64,000 bases of DNA, taken from assembly GCF_020034655.1 (NCBI RefSeq), contig NZ_JAIQDJ010000001.1, forward strand, positions 620,001 through 684,000. The letters run 5' to 3'. How positions within the stretch are numbered: the first letter of the stretch is position 1; every line of letters begins with the position of its first letter. Both the position numbers and the translations under genes were made by a program. Positions 26,177 to 34,676 of the stretch are shown piece after piece. The notes under the pieces are model-generated. The model did not search any database. It had not been told where the DNA came from and worked only from the letters and a program-made list of their open reading frames with translations. Source of the stretch: Thermomonas beijingensis (GTDB lineage: Bacteria; Pseudomonadota; Gammaproteobacteria; Xanthomonadales; Xanthomonadaceae).

Positions 26177-26739
26177 GCAGTGGTTTCCACGGGCAGCGAG
26201 GTTTCAAGCAAGGATTTTTCGAGGACTTCAAAGCGCAGGTCGTCCCGCTTGGGATGACCGAAGCGTGCATCGCCATATGGAAAAGGCTTGAATACGCCAG
26301 TACGGTGGTAGCCGCGGCGCTGGTAAAACGCGATCAGTGCATCGCGCACGTCAATCACCGTCATGCGCATGACGGGGAGTTGCCAGTCCTGTTGGACGAT
26401 GCGCTCGCATTCGGCCAACAGTCGCTTGCCAATGCCGCCGCCTTGCAAGGTGGGGGCGACCGCAAACATGCCAAAGTAGCCTGCGCCGTCATCCTCGGCC
26501 ACATGTGCGCAGGCAAGCAGGTTGCCGGCCTGTTCCAACACCACGATCTTGCTGCGTGCTCGCGCAAGGTCATGCCGCAACACGGCAGGGTCGATGCGCT
26601 CGCCTTCCAGCAGATCGGCTTCGGTAGTCCAGCCGGCGCGACTGGCATCGCCGCGATAGGCGGAGGTCACCAGCGCAACCAATGCGGGGATGTCATGCAA
26701 GGTGGCGAAGCGCAAATCTGCAGAGTTCGTGGCATCCAT
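26173..26739 (-). CDS. GNAT family N-acetyltransferase
   Basis: 188 residues. The acetyl-CoA loop is VAPTLQGGGIGKRLLAE, followed by the C-terminal FYQRRGYHRTG strand that closes the GNAT fold. The acceptor is unknown. It lies between barstar (21 bases upstream) and the Rieske ferredoxin gene (four-base overlap) on the same strand and is probably part of one transcript with them. Confidence 0.8.
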   Translation of the reverse strand: MDATNSADLRFATLHDIPALVALVTSAYRGDASRAGWTTEADLLEGERIDPAVLRHDLARARSKIVVLEQAGNLLACAHVAEDDGAGYFGMFAVAPTLQGGGIGKRLLAECERIVQQDWQLPVMRMTVIDVRDALIAFYQRRGYHRTGVFKPFPYGDARFGHPKRDDLRFEVLEKSLLETSLPVETTA

Positions 26740-26760
26740 CCGCGTATGCTAGCGCGTGGG

Positions 26761-27201
26761 TCATTCTTGCGGTGGGAACTCGGTCTCGGGAAGCGCAAAA
26801 AATACCCAGAACGGAATATCCCGTTGTTGCCAATCCAGTGCGGCGGTATCAAGGATGTCCAGCAAGATGTCGAAGCTGGCTTCGTCGGCATCACGCAGGT
26901 CTTCGGTATGCGACAGCAGCACACTGTAGCCGTCCGCAGCCGGCAGCCAGGACAGGTCACGCAACTGGTCGGACAGGGCATCCCAATTGCGGCCTTGATC
27001 GGCGGGAAACTCCAGGGCATTGGCCAAGTGCAGCAGCAGCGCGTCTTTGTCGGTGCAGTCGCGTAAGTCGATGGTGCGCAGCAATAACCGGGCGTCATGC
27101 GTGGAGTCGGCGAGCGTGCCCAGATCGTCCTCGGTGACGAAATAGACACCAGCCTGATTGGCGTCATGCAGGTCCAAACTGAAGGCTTCGTCGTCGTGCA
27201 T
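26761..27201 (-). CDS. Barstar-family RNase inhibitor
   Basis: 146 residues of the barstar family: RTIDLRDCTDKDALLLHLANALEF..., then NWDALSDQLRDLSWL, which matches the barnase-contact helix region, and a C-terminal ILDTAALDWQQRDIPFWVFFALP. Barstar binds barnase in the cytoplasm and blocks its active site. The ATG at 27201 is preferred; a TTG at 27213 overlaps the barnase stop codon but places the GAGG ribosome site inside the gene, whereas GAGG is ideally spaced for ATG. The gene begins eight bases after the barnase-type RNase gene, the expected toxin-inhibitor arrangement. Confidence 0.85.
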   Translation of the reverse strand: MHDDEAFSLDLHDANQAGVYFVTEDDLGTLADSTHDARLLLRTIDLRDCTDKDALLLHLANALEFPADQGRNWDALSDQLRDLSWLPAADGYSVLLSHTEDLRDADEASFDILLDILDTAALDWQQRDIPFWVFFALPETEFPPQE

Positions 27202-27209
27202 GGTGTGCC

Positions 27210-27686
27210 TCAATGAACGTCGAAGCGACGGAAGCTGGCGTAGTGATCATCGGTGTAATACCACTCACGCGGCGGCGTACCACCGGTGATGATGCGGCGC
27301 GTGCCGCGATTGCGCGCACCCGGGGTTTCCACCGTGTATTCGTGATACCAGCCACGCGGTTGGCGCGGCAAGTGACTTTCAAAATTGCCGAATACACCGC
27401 CATCCTGGTAGTGTGGGAACGGTCCGCCGCGTTGAATCAGCGTGATGCTGCGCAAGGCTTCGGCAGGCAGAAAATCCGGGAGTGCACTTGCAGCAGAGCT
27501 GGTAGTGAGTCTTGCAGCAGGTCCACCCCGCGATGCTGCGGTAGTCTGTGCGGCAACCGTGCGGGCGCCGTTCGCAGTCGACACCGTTGGCGTGCGTGCA
27601 CTCCCCACCTGCGCGGAGCGATCTTGCATCCACCAAACACCAGCCAGCACCAATAACAGCAGACCCCACGTCAGTGGCTTACGCAT
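27210..27686 (-). CDS. Barnase-type guanyl-specific ribonuclease
   Basis: 158 residues: an N-terminal hydrophobic segment (5-19) that is a signal peptide or anchor, a Ser/Ala/Thr-rich linker to about 68, then a ribonuclease N1/T1 (barnase) domain. Catalytic residues are all present: general base E116 (YHEYTV), R130/R131 (RRIITGG) and general acid H148 in YYTDDHYASF. Such enzymes are exported and cut RNA after guanine, and the cognate inhibitor is encoded just downstream. It starts 14 bases after a small unknown gene. Whether the N-terminus is cleaved is uncertain, since the segment lacks an obvious signal peptidase site. Confidence 0.86.
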   Translation of the reverse strand: MRKPLTWGLLLLVLAGVWWMQDRSAQVGSARTPTVSTANGARTVAAQTTAASRGGPAARLTTSSAASALPDFLPAEALRSITLIQRGGPFPHYQDGGVFGNFESHLPRQPRGWYHEYTVETPGARNRGTRRIITGGTPPREWYYTDDHYASFRRFDVH

Positions 27687-27700
27687 GCAGGAATCCAGGC

Positions 27701-27949
27701 TCAGAATGGGCGGATATGAAAGGGCGGATGCTCATTCAAGCGACCATCCGGCTCCAAGGTGGCAAACACTTTGCGATCGCCATCGAAGATCACCGGGACG
27801 GACGCTTTGAACAGAGGTTTGCGGATGAATTTGAGTTCCCAGCCAAAACGTTCCAAGCCGACCAAGGTGTCGATTTGCGCTTCGTTGAGCTCACGCCGCA
27901 GCGTGCGACTGAGCGGGGTGATCGTGCTGCGACGTTCGGCAGTGGCCAT
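27701..27949 (-). CDS. Small conserved-looking hypothetical protein
   Basis: 82 residues, not recognised. The protein is soluble and mixed in charge, with an N-terminal helix (RRELNEAQIDTLVGLERFGW) and a C-terminal part rich in beta formers ending NEHPPFHIRPF. The ATG at 27949 has a GGGGG run just upstream. It is the first gene of the minus-strand run that continues with barnase (14-base gap) and barstar, so it may share their promoter. A role in the RNase module is possible but not shown. Confidence 0.6.
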   Translation of the reverse strand: MATAERRSTITPLSRTLRRELNEAQIDTLVGLERFGWELKFIRKPLFKASVPVIFDGDRKVFATLEPDGRLNEHPPFHIRPF

Positions 27950-27969
27950 GTCGCCCCCTGTTTTCGTGG

Positions 27970-27975
27970 TTGACA
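27970..27975 (+). promoter_or_regulatory. Candidate -35 box (TTGACA)
   Basis: A perfect TTGACA hexamer in the 67-base gap between the divergent unknown small gene and the YdeI-like gene, reading towards the latter. The sequence 17 bases on (CAAGTC) is a poor -10, so this is only a candidate. Confidence 0.3.
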
Positions 27976-28016
27976 CCGGCGCAGAATGCGCGCAAGTCCA
28001 TTTGTGTGCAACTGCC

Positions 28017-28613
28017 ATGCCCCATGACCCACGTATCGACGCTTACATCGCACGCGCCGCACCGTTCGCGCAACCCATTCTCACGCATGTACGCGGGTTG
28101 TTGCACGATGCCTGCCCGGATGCCGAGGAAACGATCAAATGGGGCATGCCGACCTTCATGTATGCGGGCAGCATCCTGTGCGGGATGGCGGCGTTCAAGC
28201 AGCACGCTTCGTTCGGCTTCTGGAAGCATGCGCTGGTAGTGGGTGAAGGCGAGCCACACGACGGCATGGGCAGCTTTGGCAAACTGACCTCAGTGGATGA
28301 CCTGCCATCGAAGCGAACCTTGCTGATGCAGATTCGCAAGGCGATGAAGCTCAACGAAGATGGCGTGAAGTCGCCGCCGCGTAGGTCTTCATCGAAGCCG
28401 CAGGCGGAAATGCCAGAATCATTGTTGGCTGCATTGAAGAAGAACAAGGCCGCGCAGGCGACATTCGAGGCATTTCCACCAAGCTGCAAACGCGAATACA
28501 TCGAATGGATCGCTGAAGCCAAGCGTGAGGAAACTCGCAGCAAGCGAGTGACGCAGGCGGTGGGATGGATGGCCGAAGGCAAGCGCCGCAACTGGAAGTA
28601 CGAGAACTGTTGA
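28017..28613 (+). CDS. YdeI/OmdA-like protein with DUF1801-type domain
   Basis: 198 residues. The N-terminal part (about 15-115) matches the DUF1801 fold: the segment EETIKWGMPTFMYAGSILCGMAAFKQHASFGFW is characteristic. The C-terminal part (about 135-195) is the bacteriocin-protection YdeI/OmdA helix set with FEAFPPSCKREYIEWIAEAK and KRVTQAVGWMAEGK. Some members are linked to stress or antimicrobial peptide resistance, but the biochemical role is unknown. ATG 28017 gives the family N-terminus; the frame is open upstream without similarity. It ends four bases from the convergent carboxypeptidase gene. Confidence 0.78.
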   Translation: MPHDPRIDAYIARAAPFAQPILTHVRGLLHDACPDAEETIKWGMPTFMYAGSILCGMAAFKQHASFGFWKHALVVGEGEPHDGMGSFGKLTSVDDLPSKRTLLMQIRKAMKLNEDGVKSPPRRSSSKPQAEMPESLLAALKKNKAAQATFEAFPPSCKREYIEWIAEAKREETRSKRVTQAVGWMAEGKRRNWKYENC

Positions 28614-28617
28614 ATCC

Positions 28618-30384
28618 TCAATAAGCCGTGCCCGTACGCAGCACCGGATAGCGGTTATAGCCCAGGTCCCACGCCGGGTGCCGACGCGCGAAAAAATCCA
28701 GACGCGCCATCGGGTTCTTGGCGAATTCGGGATCGTCTTTCAACTTCTTGTCAAATTCGGCCTGCAGCGCGGAATCTTTGGCCAGCATCAGCCGCGCCTG
28801 TTCTTCGGCCACGTAGCTTTCCATGTATTCCTTGCGCTCAAAACTGTTGTTGAAGCCGCCCCATGCGGCGATGGAGTCGGGGGCTTGTGGCTCAAGAATG
28901 GCCATGACCAGGCGTGCCTTGGCTTGCGCGATGGGCACAAATAGCGCCCCCGCCACCAGGTTGGCGGATGCAGGCTTCCAGTTGCCGGTGAGTGTGGTGC
29001 GCTGGTGGCCTTCGCTAGGCGCGGCTGCAAACTTCACGCTGTCGGCGATAAAGGACTCCACCTCGGCGTTGGCCTGCGGTGTTGCAAGTGTGCGAAATTC
29101 AATGCCGTGCAAACGCAGCGCAGCGCCGACTTGTGCGGCGTATTCGGCAGGCACCAGATAACCGGCCTTGGGCGCGATGACGGTAATGCCGGGAACGATG
29201 GTGTCACGCAGCGGCAGCATCCACAGCTGCGGGGTGCGCTCGTCATACACCACCATGTCGGTGCCGGAAACCGTGGATGGCATGCGCTTGTAGGCATAGC
29301 CAAGGAAGTCGATGATGCGTTTTTCCTCGGTGGTTTTGTAATCCAGCGGGACGGGTTTTCCGGCCAGTTGCGCGGCGCGCGTGTCGGCATCGAGCTCCAA
29401 CTGCCGCCACTGGCTGCCGTGTTGCGCCACCAGTTCCAGTGTATCCAGCACGGCGTTATATGTGCTGTGCACGCGCTCGGGGTAGGTCTTCCACGAGTGG
29501 GTTTCGATCAGCATCACCAGCCGGTTGCGCAGCGGGAAATAGCCGCTGGAAAAGCGCGGGGTGTAGGCGGTTTCCACAAAGCCGCTGGCGGGGTCGTCAT
29601 AGTCGGCAAAGCTGGGGTAGAAATCCACCGGCAGCGAGCCCTGGGTTTTGAGCTTGGCAATGATGCCGGCCTTGAGCGCCTTGCCGGCTTCGCGCAGGGC
29701 GGTATCGCCCACGTTGACCGGGTCGCCGGTGACGGAAATGTCGTGGCGGAATTTGGCGCCATCCGTGACATGCAAATCCAATGTGGCCAGCGGATCCCAG
29801 GCATTGACCAGCGCCAGCATCGCCTGCATTTCCGGGGCGTCGGCTTTCACATAATCACGGTTGAGGTTGTAGCGCTGGGCGGTCACCCGGAACCCCATTT
29901 CCGCCGGCCCGCGCTGGTTGGGGCGGTTCCATGCTTTGAAGTTTTCGTGGCCATCGACATTGAATACCGGCACGAACAGCAACACCTGCTTGTCCAGCAG
30001 ACCCTTGCCAACCTTGCCCTGCAACAGATCGCGCAGCAGCCCGAAGCCAGCGTCCTTGCCGTCGATTTCACCGGCATGGATGCCGCCCTGCGCCAACACC
30101 ACCGGCACGCCCTTGGCACGGGCATCGTCAGCCGTCAGTGCGCCACTGGTGGACACCGCCAGCGCCTTCATTGGCCGGCCCTGCGGGCTGGTGCCGAAGT
30201 CAAAGCAGCGTGCTGATTGCGGAAATACCTGTTGGAAGGCGGCACACAGGGCAATGACCTCATCATAGCGACCGGTCTGCTGGTAACCGCTGCGTTCGGC
30301 CACGGTGCCAAGATTGGGTTTGGCGGCCATCGCAATGGTTGGCACGGCGGTTAGCAGGGCCAATGCAAGAATGCTGTGACGCAT
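28618..30384 (-). CDS. Secreted M14 family zinc carboxypeptidase
   Basis: 588 residues with a signal peptide (1-20, ending AMAA). Zinc ligands fit the M14 pattern: H103 and E106 (GGIHAGEIDGK), then H205 (LDLHVTDG). A NRDYVKAD motif lies between them. The domain fills the first 330 or so residues; the C-terminal 250 residues are an extension seen in the larger secreted M14 proteins of this group. Predicted to remove C-terminal residues from peptides in the periplasm. It faces the YdeI-like gene at its 3' end and is divergent from the GST gene. Confidence 0.85.
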   Translation of the reverse strand: MRHSILALALLTAVPTIAMAAKPNLGTVAERSGYQQTGRYDEVIALCAAFQQVFPQSARCFDFGTSPQGRPMKALAVSTSGALTADDARAKGVPVVLAQGGIHAGEIDGKDAGFGLLRDLLQGKVGKGLLDKQVLLFVPVFNVDGHENFKAWNRPNQRGPAEMGFRVTAQRYNLNRDYVKADAPEMQAMLALVNAWDPLATLDLHVTDGAKFRHDISVTGDPVNVGDTALREAGKALKAGIIAKLKTQGSLPVDFYPSFADYDDPASGFVETAYTPRFSSGYFPLRNRLVMLIETHSWKTYPERVHSTYNAVLDTLELVAQHGSQWRQLELDADTRAAQLAGKPVPLDYKTTEEKRIIDFLGYAYKRMPSTVSGTDMVVYDERTPQLWMLPLRDTIVPGITVIAPKAGYLVPAEYAAQVGAALRLHGIEFRTLATPQANAEVESFIADSVKFAAAPSEGHQRTTLTGNWKPASANLVAGALFVPIAQAKARLVMAILEPQAPDSIAAWGGFNNSFERKEYMESYVAEEQARLMLAKDSALQAEFDKKLKDDPEFAKNPMARLDFFARRHPAWDLGYNRYPVLRTGTAY

Positions 30385-30516
30385 GGGGGAGTCTCCTGAA
30401 CGGTGCAGGGATGGTAGTCCACGGTGACCGTTGCGCAGGACTGCCCAAAGTCACGCTGCGCTGGCATGGGCATGTGTGAGAATGGGGCATCTCCCGGATT
30501 GGATGTGGATGCTGCG

Positions 30517-31152
30517 ATGACGACCTTGCTGTATTACGCCCCCGGTTCAGCCAGTTTTCTGGTGCATTGGCTGATGCTTGAATTCGACATGCCCTACGAG
30601 TTGCGGTTGGTCGATTTTGCAAGCCGCGCGCAGAAATCTCCCGAGTATTTGGCGCTCAATCCGAACGGCGTGGTGCCCACACTTGTCGTGGATGGCAAGC
30701 CGCAGCATGAGGCCGCAGCATTGGCGCTTTGGCTGGCCGAACGCCATCCGCAGCACGGGCTTGCGCCGCGTGTGGATAACCCATTGCGGATGGATTTCCT
30801 GCAATGGATGTTCGATCTGGCCAACGAAGTGCAGCCGCTACTGCGGCAGTGGTGGTATCCGGGTGAAGTGGCGGGTGAGGACAATCGCGATGCCGTGCAT
30901 GCGCATGTCGCGCAGCGTGTGGCGGCACATTGGCAGCGTCTGGATGCCCACCTGACGGCGCACGGGCCGTACCTGTTGGGAGATGCGCCCAGCGTGCCGG
31001 ATTTCTATCTGGTCATGCTGATGCGGTGGGCACGCAATACGCCAACCCCGGCCACTGACTTCCCGCAGTTGGCCGCACTGGCGGCGCGCATGAAAGCGCG
31101 GCCGTCGTTTGCCAAGTTGTATGCCGCCGAGGGGCTGACCGAATGGGCTTGA
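30517..31152 (+). CDS. Glutathione S-transferase family protein
   Basis: 211 residues: an N-terminal thioredoxin-like domain beginning LLYYAPGSASFLVHW and containing the cis-proline segment NGVVPTLVVDG and the EAAALALWLAERH segment, followed by the all-helical C-terminal domain with the N-capping SVPDFYLVMLMRW motif. The catalytic Ser/Tyr region near the N-terminus (YAPGSAS) fits the beta/theta-like bacterial GSTs. The start at 30517 is where the GST fold begins. The last ten bases overlap the peptide transporter gene, so the two are probably expressed together. Confidence 0.85.
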   Translation: MTTLLYYAPGSASFLVHWLMLEFDMPYELRLVDFASRAQKSPEYLALNPNGVVPTLVVDGKPQHEAAALALWLAERHPQHGLAPRVDNPLRMDFLQWMFDLANEVQPLLRQWWYPGEVAGEDNRDAVHAHVAQRVAAHWQRLDAHLTAHGPYLLGDAPSVPDFYLVMLMRWARNTPTPATDFPQLAALAARMKARPSFAKLYAAEGLTEWA

Positions 31153-32762
31153 GCGAGGTGGCGCGGCTGCCGCGGCAGATTCCATACATCATCGGCAATG
31201 AAGCTTGCGAGCGCTTCAGCTTCTACGGCATGCGCAACATCTTGGTGCAGTTCCTCGTCTCCAGCGTGATCTTGGCGTATGTGCCGGAAACCGAACGGCA
31301 AGGTGTGGCCAAGGATGTGTTCCACAGCTTCGTGATTGGGGTGTATTTCTTCCCGCTGTTGGGCGGCTGGCTGGCTGACCGCTTCTTCGGCAAGTACAAC
31401 ACGGTGCTGTGGTTCTCACTGATTTACTGCACTGGCCATGCCTGCCTTGCATTGTTCGAGAGCGATCGCAGCGGATTCTATACCGGCTTGTTTTTGATCG
31501 CGTTGGGCAGCGGTGGGATCAAACCGCTAGTGGTGAGTTTTTGTGGTGACCAGTTCACCAGTGCCAACAAGCATTTGGCGAAACTGGTGTTCGATGGCTT
31601 CTACTGGACGATCAATTTCGGCAGCTTTTTTGCGTCCTTATTGATGCCGTTGTTGCTGCGCAACCTTGGGCCAGCCGTCGCGTTCGGTATTCCTGGCGTG
31701 CTGATGTTCATTGCCACCATCCTGTTTTGGTTAGGGCGTGGCCAGTACGTGCGGGTGCCGCCAAGCCACGGTACAGACCCGGATGCGTTTTTCCATGTGG
31801 CCCGCACTGCACTGCTGGCGCAGGTGCCGGGGAAGCGGCGATGGGGGCTGCTGGTTGCCAGTGCGGGTGCGCTGCTGGCGATGGCAATGTTGTCATGTTG
31901 GGCGCTGCAGGTTGGCTTTGGTGTCGCGCCGGCATTTTGGCCGCAGGCATTTCATTTCGTGATTACGGCGTGCCTGGCGCTGGGTACGCTGATCGCATTT
32001 GGCGGCATCGGGGTGTCAATGCAACTGGAGCGTGCGCGCGGTTTGCACCCGGATGCAGCGGTGGATGGCGTGCGTGCGGTGTTGCGCATCTTGATCGTGT
32101 TTGCGCTGACCACGCCGTTTTGGTCGTTGTTCGACCAGAAAGCCAGCACTTGGGTGATTCAAGGCAAGGCGATGAGCATCCCGCACGCGCTGTGGTGGTG
32201 GCCCAGTTGGCTGGTGCAGGAGGCAGGCCAGATGCAGGCTCTGAATCCGCTGCTGATCATGCTGTTGATCCCGTTCAACAACATCGTGTTGTACCCGGTA
32301 CTGCGTCGTTTGGGCTATCAGCCAACGCCGTTGCGGCGGATGGGCTGGGGCATCATGTTTGCCGGCATCGCATGGGTGATCGCCGGGTTGTTGCAACTGC
32401 AGATTGACAATGGCGTGCCCACGTCCTTGGCATGGCAGACTTGGCCGTATCTGTTGTTGACGTTTGGGGAAGTGCTGGTGTCGGCCACGGCACTGGAATT
32501 TGCTTACAGCCAGGCCACCGCCGGGATGAAAGGCGTGATCATGGCATTTTGGTACCTGACCAGCACCTTCGGTAGCCTGTGGGTACTGCTGACCAACGTG
32601 GCGGTGCGCAATGAAACGGTAACCGCACGGATCGCCAGCAGCGGTTATAGCGAAAACGCATTTCTGATGTTTTTCTTCGCCCTGTTTGCATTTGTCGCGG
32701 CCTTGGCATTTGCGGCCTACGCCCGCACGTATCCCATGCAAGATAACTACCGGATGGCTTGA
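31143..32762 (+). CDS. POT family proton-dependent oligopeptide transporter
   Basis: 539 residues with about 12-14 membrane spans. The family proton-coupling signature ExxERFxYYG is present as EACERFSFYG (20-29), and the second PTR2 segment GSGGIKPLVVSFCGDQF is complete. It imports di- and tripeptides with protons across the inner membrane. It overlaps the GST gene by ten bases and is followed three bases later by the rhomboid gene. The nearby secreted M1 and M14 peptidases would supply suitable peptides, though they are not in its operon. Confidence 0.9.
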   Translation: MGLSEVARLPRQIPYIIGNEACERFSFYGMRNILVQFLVSSVILAYVPETERQGVAKDVFHSFVIGVYFFPLLGGWLADRFFGKYNTVLWFSLIYCTGHACLALFESDRSGFYTGLFLIALGSGGIKPLVVSFCGDQFTSANKHLAKLVFDGFYWTINFGSFFASLLMPLLLRNLGPAVAFGIPGVLMFIATILFWLGRGQYVRVPPSHGTDPDAFFHVARTALLAQVPGKRRWGLLVASAGALLAMAMLSCWALQVGFGVAPAFWPQAFHFVITACLALGTLIAFGGIGVSMQLERARGLHPDAAVDGVRAVLRILIVFALTTPFWSLFDQKASTWVIQGKAMSIPHALWWWPSWLVQEAGQMQALNPLLIMLLIPFNNIVLYPVLRRLGYQPTPLRRMGWGIMFAGIAWVIAGLLQLQIDNGVPTSLAWQTWPYLLLTFGEVLVSATALEFAYSQATAGMKGVIMAFWYLTSTFGSLWVLLTNVAVRNETVTARIASSGYSENAFLMFFFALFAFVAALAFAAYARTYPMQDNYRMA

Positions 32763-32765
32763 GCC

Positions 32766-33365
32766 GTGTTCACTTACATCATCATCGCCATCACCGTATT
32801 GGTCAGTTGGCGCAGCTTCAGTGATCAGCACTTGCTGGCGCGCTTGATCCTGTGGCCGCCGGCGGTACAGCGCAACCGCCAATACGATCGCCTGCTGACC
32901 TACGGTTTCGTGCATGCGGACTGGACACACCTGCTATTCAACATGATTACGTTCTGGTCGTTTGGCAGTGCGGTAGAGCGGGTGTTTTCGGCATGGATCA
33001 CGCCGCTGGGGTTTGTGTTGTTTTATCTGTCGGCCATCGTGGTGTCGATCCTGCCCACCTTCATCAAACACCAGCGCGACCCCAACTACCGAAGCCTGGG
33101 CGCATCGGGTGGGGTGTCGGCGGTGCTGTTTGCGGCAATTTTGTTCGACCCGTGGACCAAACTCATTATTTTCCCGATCCCGGTGCCGATCCCGGCGTTT
33201 TTGTTTGCCGTGTTGTATGTGGGCTACAGCATCTGGATGGATCGCCGTGGCGGCGGCAACGTCAATCACAGCGCGCATTTGTGGGGTGCGGCCTACGGTG
33301 TGTTGTTCACGGTGCTGCTGCAGCCGGCCATCCTGGGGCATTTCAGCCGCAGCTTGTTGGGATGA
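32766..33365 (+). CDS. Rhomboid family intramembrane serine protease
   Basis: 199 residues with about six membrane segments. The catalytic serine is S114 in GASGGVSAV and the histidine is H171 in SAHLWGAAYG; the HxxxHxxxN motif in the second span is HADWTHLLFNM. All three match active rhomboids. It would cleave membrane helices within the inner membrane; the substrate is unknown. It starts with GTG, three bases after the transporter stop, so it is translationally linked to it. Confidence 0.88.
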   Translation: MFTYIIIAITVLVSWRSFSDQHLLARLILWPPAVQRNRQYDRLLTYGFVHADWTHLLFNMITFWSFGSAVERVFSAWITPLGFVLFYLSAIVVSILPTFIKHQRDPNYRSLGASGGVSAVLFAAILFDPWTKLIIFPIPVPIPAFLFAVLYVGYSIWMDRRGGGNVNHSAHLWGAAYGVLFTVLLQPAILGHFSRSLLG

Positions 33366-33387
33366 TGCAAATTTTCAGGAGTCTGTC

Positions 33388-33660
33388 ATGACGGCTGTCA
33401 CGCACGACAACGCGGCGCATCGTTTTATCACCCAAACCGATGGCCATCATGCCTATGTGGAATACGCAATGGGCGATGGCCGTATCGTCATCACCCACAC
33501 CATCGTGCCTAGCGAGATTGGTGGGCGCGGAATTGCAGCGGCCCTGGTGAAAGCGGCGTTGGAATACGCCCGTGACCACGGCTTGCAGGTGGAGCCGCAG
33601 TGTTCCTATGCCGATGTATGGATGCGCCGGCATCCGGAGTTTGATGGCTTGCGTGTCTGA
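33388..33660 (+). CDS. Small GNAT-like N-acetyltransferase (YjdJ type)
   Basis: 90 residues, the length of the minimal GNAT-like family (PF14542-type). The motif EIGGRGIAAALVKAALEYAR forms the acetyl-CoA loop and CSYADVWMRRHPEF is the conserved end. Predicted cytoplasmic acetyltransferase without a known acceptor. AGGAG lies seven bases before the ATG. It is 22 bases downstream of the rhomboid gene and ends facing greB. Confidence 0.78.
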   Translation: MTAVTHDNAAHRFITQTDGHHAYVEYAMGDGRIVITHTIVPSEIGGRGIAAALVKAALEYARDHGLQVEPQCSYADVWMRRHPEFDGLRV

Positions 33661-33681
33661 AGACTGCGGACCTGATGCCGA

Positions 33682-34188
33682 TCACGCCTCCTGATAGCTA
33701 ACCGCGATGATGGCGAAGCGCATCGTGCCGCCGGGGAGCTGCACTTCGATTTCATCATCCATGCGCTTTTTCAGCAGCACGCGTGCCAAGGGGGCGTCGA
33801 TACTGATCCAGCCGCGCTTGGCATCGGTTTCATCCGGGCCCACGATGCGATAGTGCACGGTGTCACCCGAGGCGATGTTCTCCAGTTCCACCTGCGCACC
33901 AAAAAACACAGCCTCGCGGTCGGAAGGTGCCGTGTCCACGATCTTCAAGTCAGGCAGTCGTTTGCTGAGGTAGCGCACACGGCGGTCGATTTCACCCAGC
34001 TGTTTCTTGCGATAGGTGTATTCGGCATTTTCAGAGCGATCGCCTTCCGCCGCCGCCGCCGCCAAGGCTTTCACCACCTCGGGGCGTTTGATGCGCCAGA
34101 GTTCATCCAGCTCCGCTTTCAGCCGGTCATGGCCTGCGCGGGTGATCAGTGCCGTACTTTTTTCGGCAGGCGGACGCCAGCGGCCCAT
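33682..34188 (-). CDS. greB: Transcription elongation factor GreB
   Basis: 168 residues: an N-terminal coiled coil (about 15-85) with the acidic tip segment [17 protein letters not shown], and a C-terminal FKBP-like domain (about 90-165) containing [10 protein letters not shown]. The length and the [19 protein letters not shown] stretch fit GreB and not GreA, which is encoded separately at 59960. It stimulates RNA cleavage by backtracked RNA polymerase. Its start is four bases after the NlpE-like gene stop, so the two are one transcript. Confidence 0.9.
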   Translation of the reverse strand: MGRWRPPAEKSTALITRAGHDRLKAELDELWRIKRPEVVKALAAAAAEGDRSENAEYTYRKKQLGEIDRRVRYLSKRLPDLKIVDTAPSDREAVFFGAQVELENIASGDTVHYRIVGPDETDAKRGWISIDAPLARVLLKKRMDDEIEVQLPGGTMRFAIIAVSYQEA

Positions 34189-34192
34189 GCGC

Positions 34193-34627
34193 TTACTTGC
34201 GGGTGAGGGTGTGGTTCAGTTGGCCCTCGATCGCTTTGCCTTCGCGGTCGAGCATGGTGAGCTGCGTGGGCGACACGATGGCGTAATACCCGTCGTACTC
34301 GTCCTTGTTGCTTGGCCGCAGGTGCAAGGTCTTGCCGCTGCTTTCCAGTGAATACTCACCTTCGGAAACAAAACTGCTGTGATCTTTATCCTGATAGGCA
34401 TCGGTCAAGTGGTATTTGCCATCGGCCGTCAGCACCAAGGTACTGTCGATACCAGCACAATCGGCGCAGGGCAGAGTGCCGGAAAATGTGCCCGTGATCG
34501 TTGCCGGTGCTTGCGCAGCGGGAGCAGTGGCGGTGCTGACGGGCGCTGCCGGTGCCGGTGTCTGTGGCTTGCAGGCGGTCAGGGTGATGGCTGTGAGCAT
34601 TGCACTCACGATGGCGAAGGATTTCAT
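34193..34627 (-). CDS. NlpE-like envelope lipoprotein
   Basis: 144 residues. A lipoprotein signal with lipobox LTAC (cysteine near residue 19) is followed by an Ala/Pro-rich linker and an NlpE N-terminal-type domain containing [21 protein letters not shown], including the CxxC pair of that family. NlpE senses surface contact and lipoprotein stress for the Cpx system in enterics; here only the N-terminal domain is present, so that role is not implied. Encoded directly upstream of greB. Confidence 0.78.
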   Translation of the reverse strand: MKSFAIVSAMLTAITLTACKPQTPAPAAPVSTATAPAAQAPATITGTFSGTLPCADCAGIDSTLVLTADGKYHLTDAYQDKDHSSFVSEGEYSLESSGKTLHLRPSNKDEYDGYYAIVSPTQLTMLDREGKAIEGQLNHTLTRK

Positions 34628-34676
34628 TGAGAAGTTCTGTCGATGAGGGGTGAATTGGGAGTGCGCGGCAGCGAGG

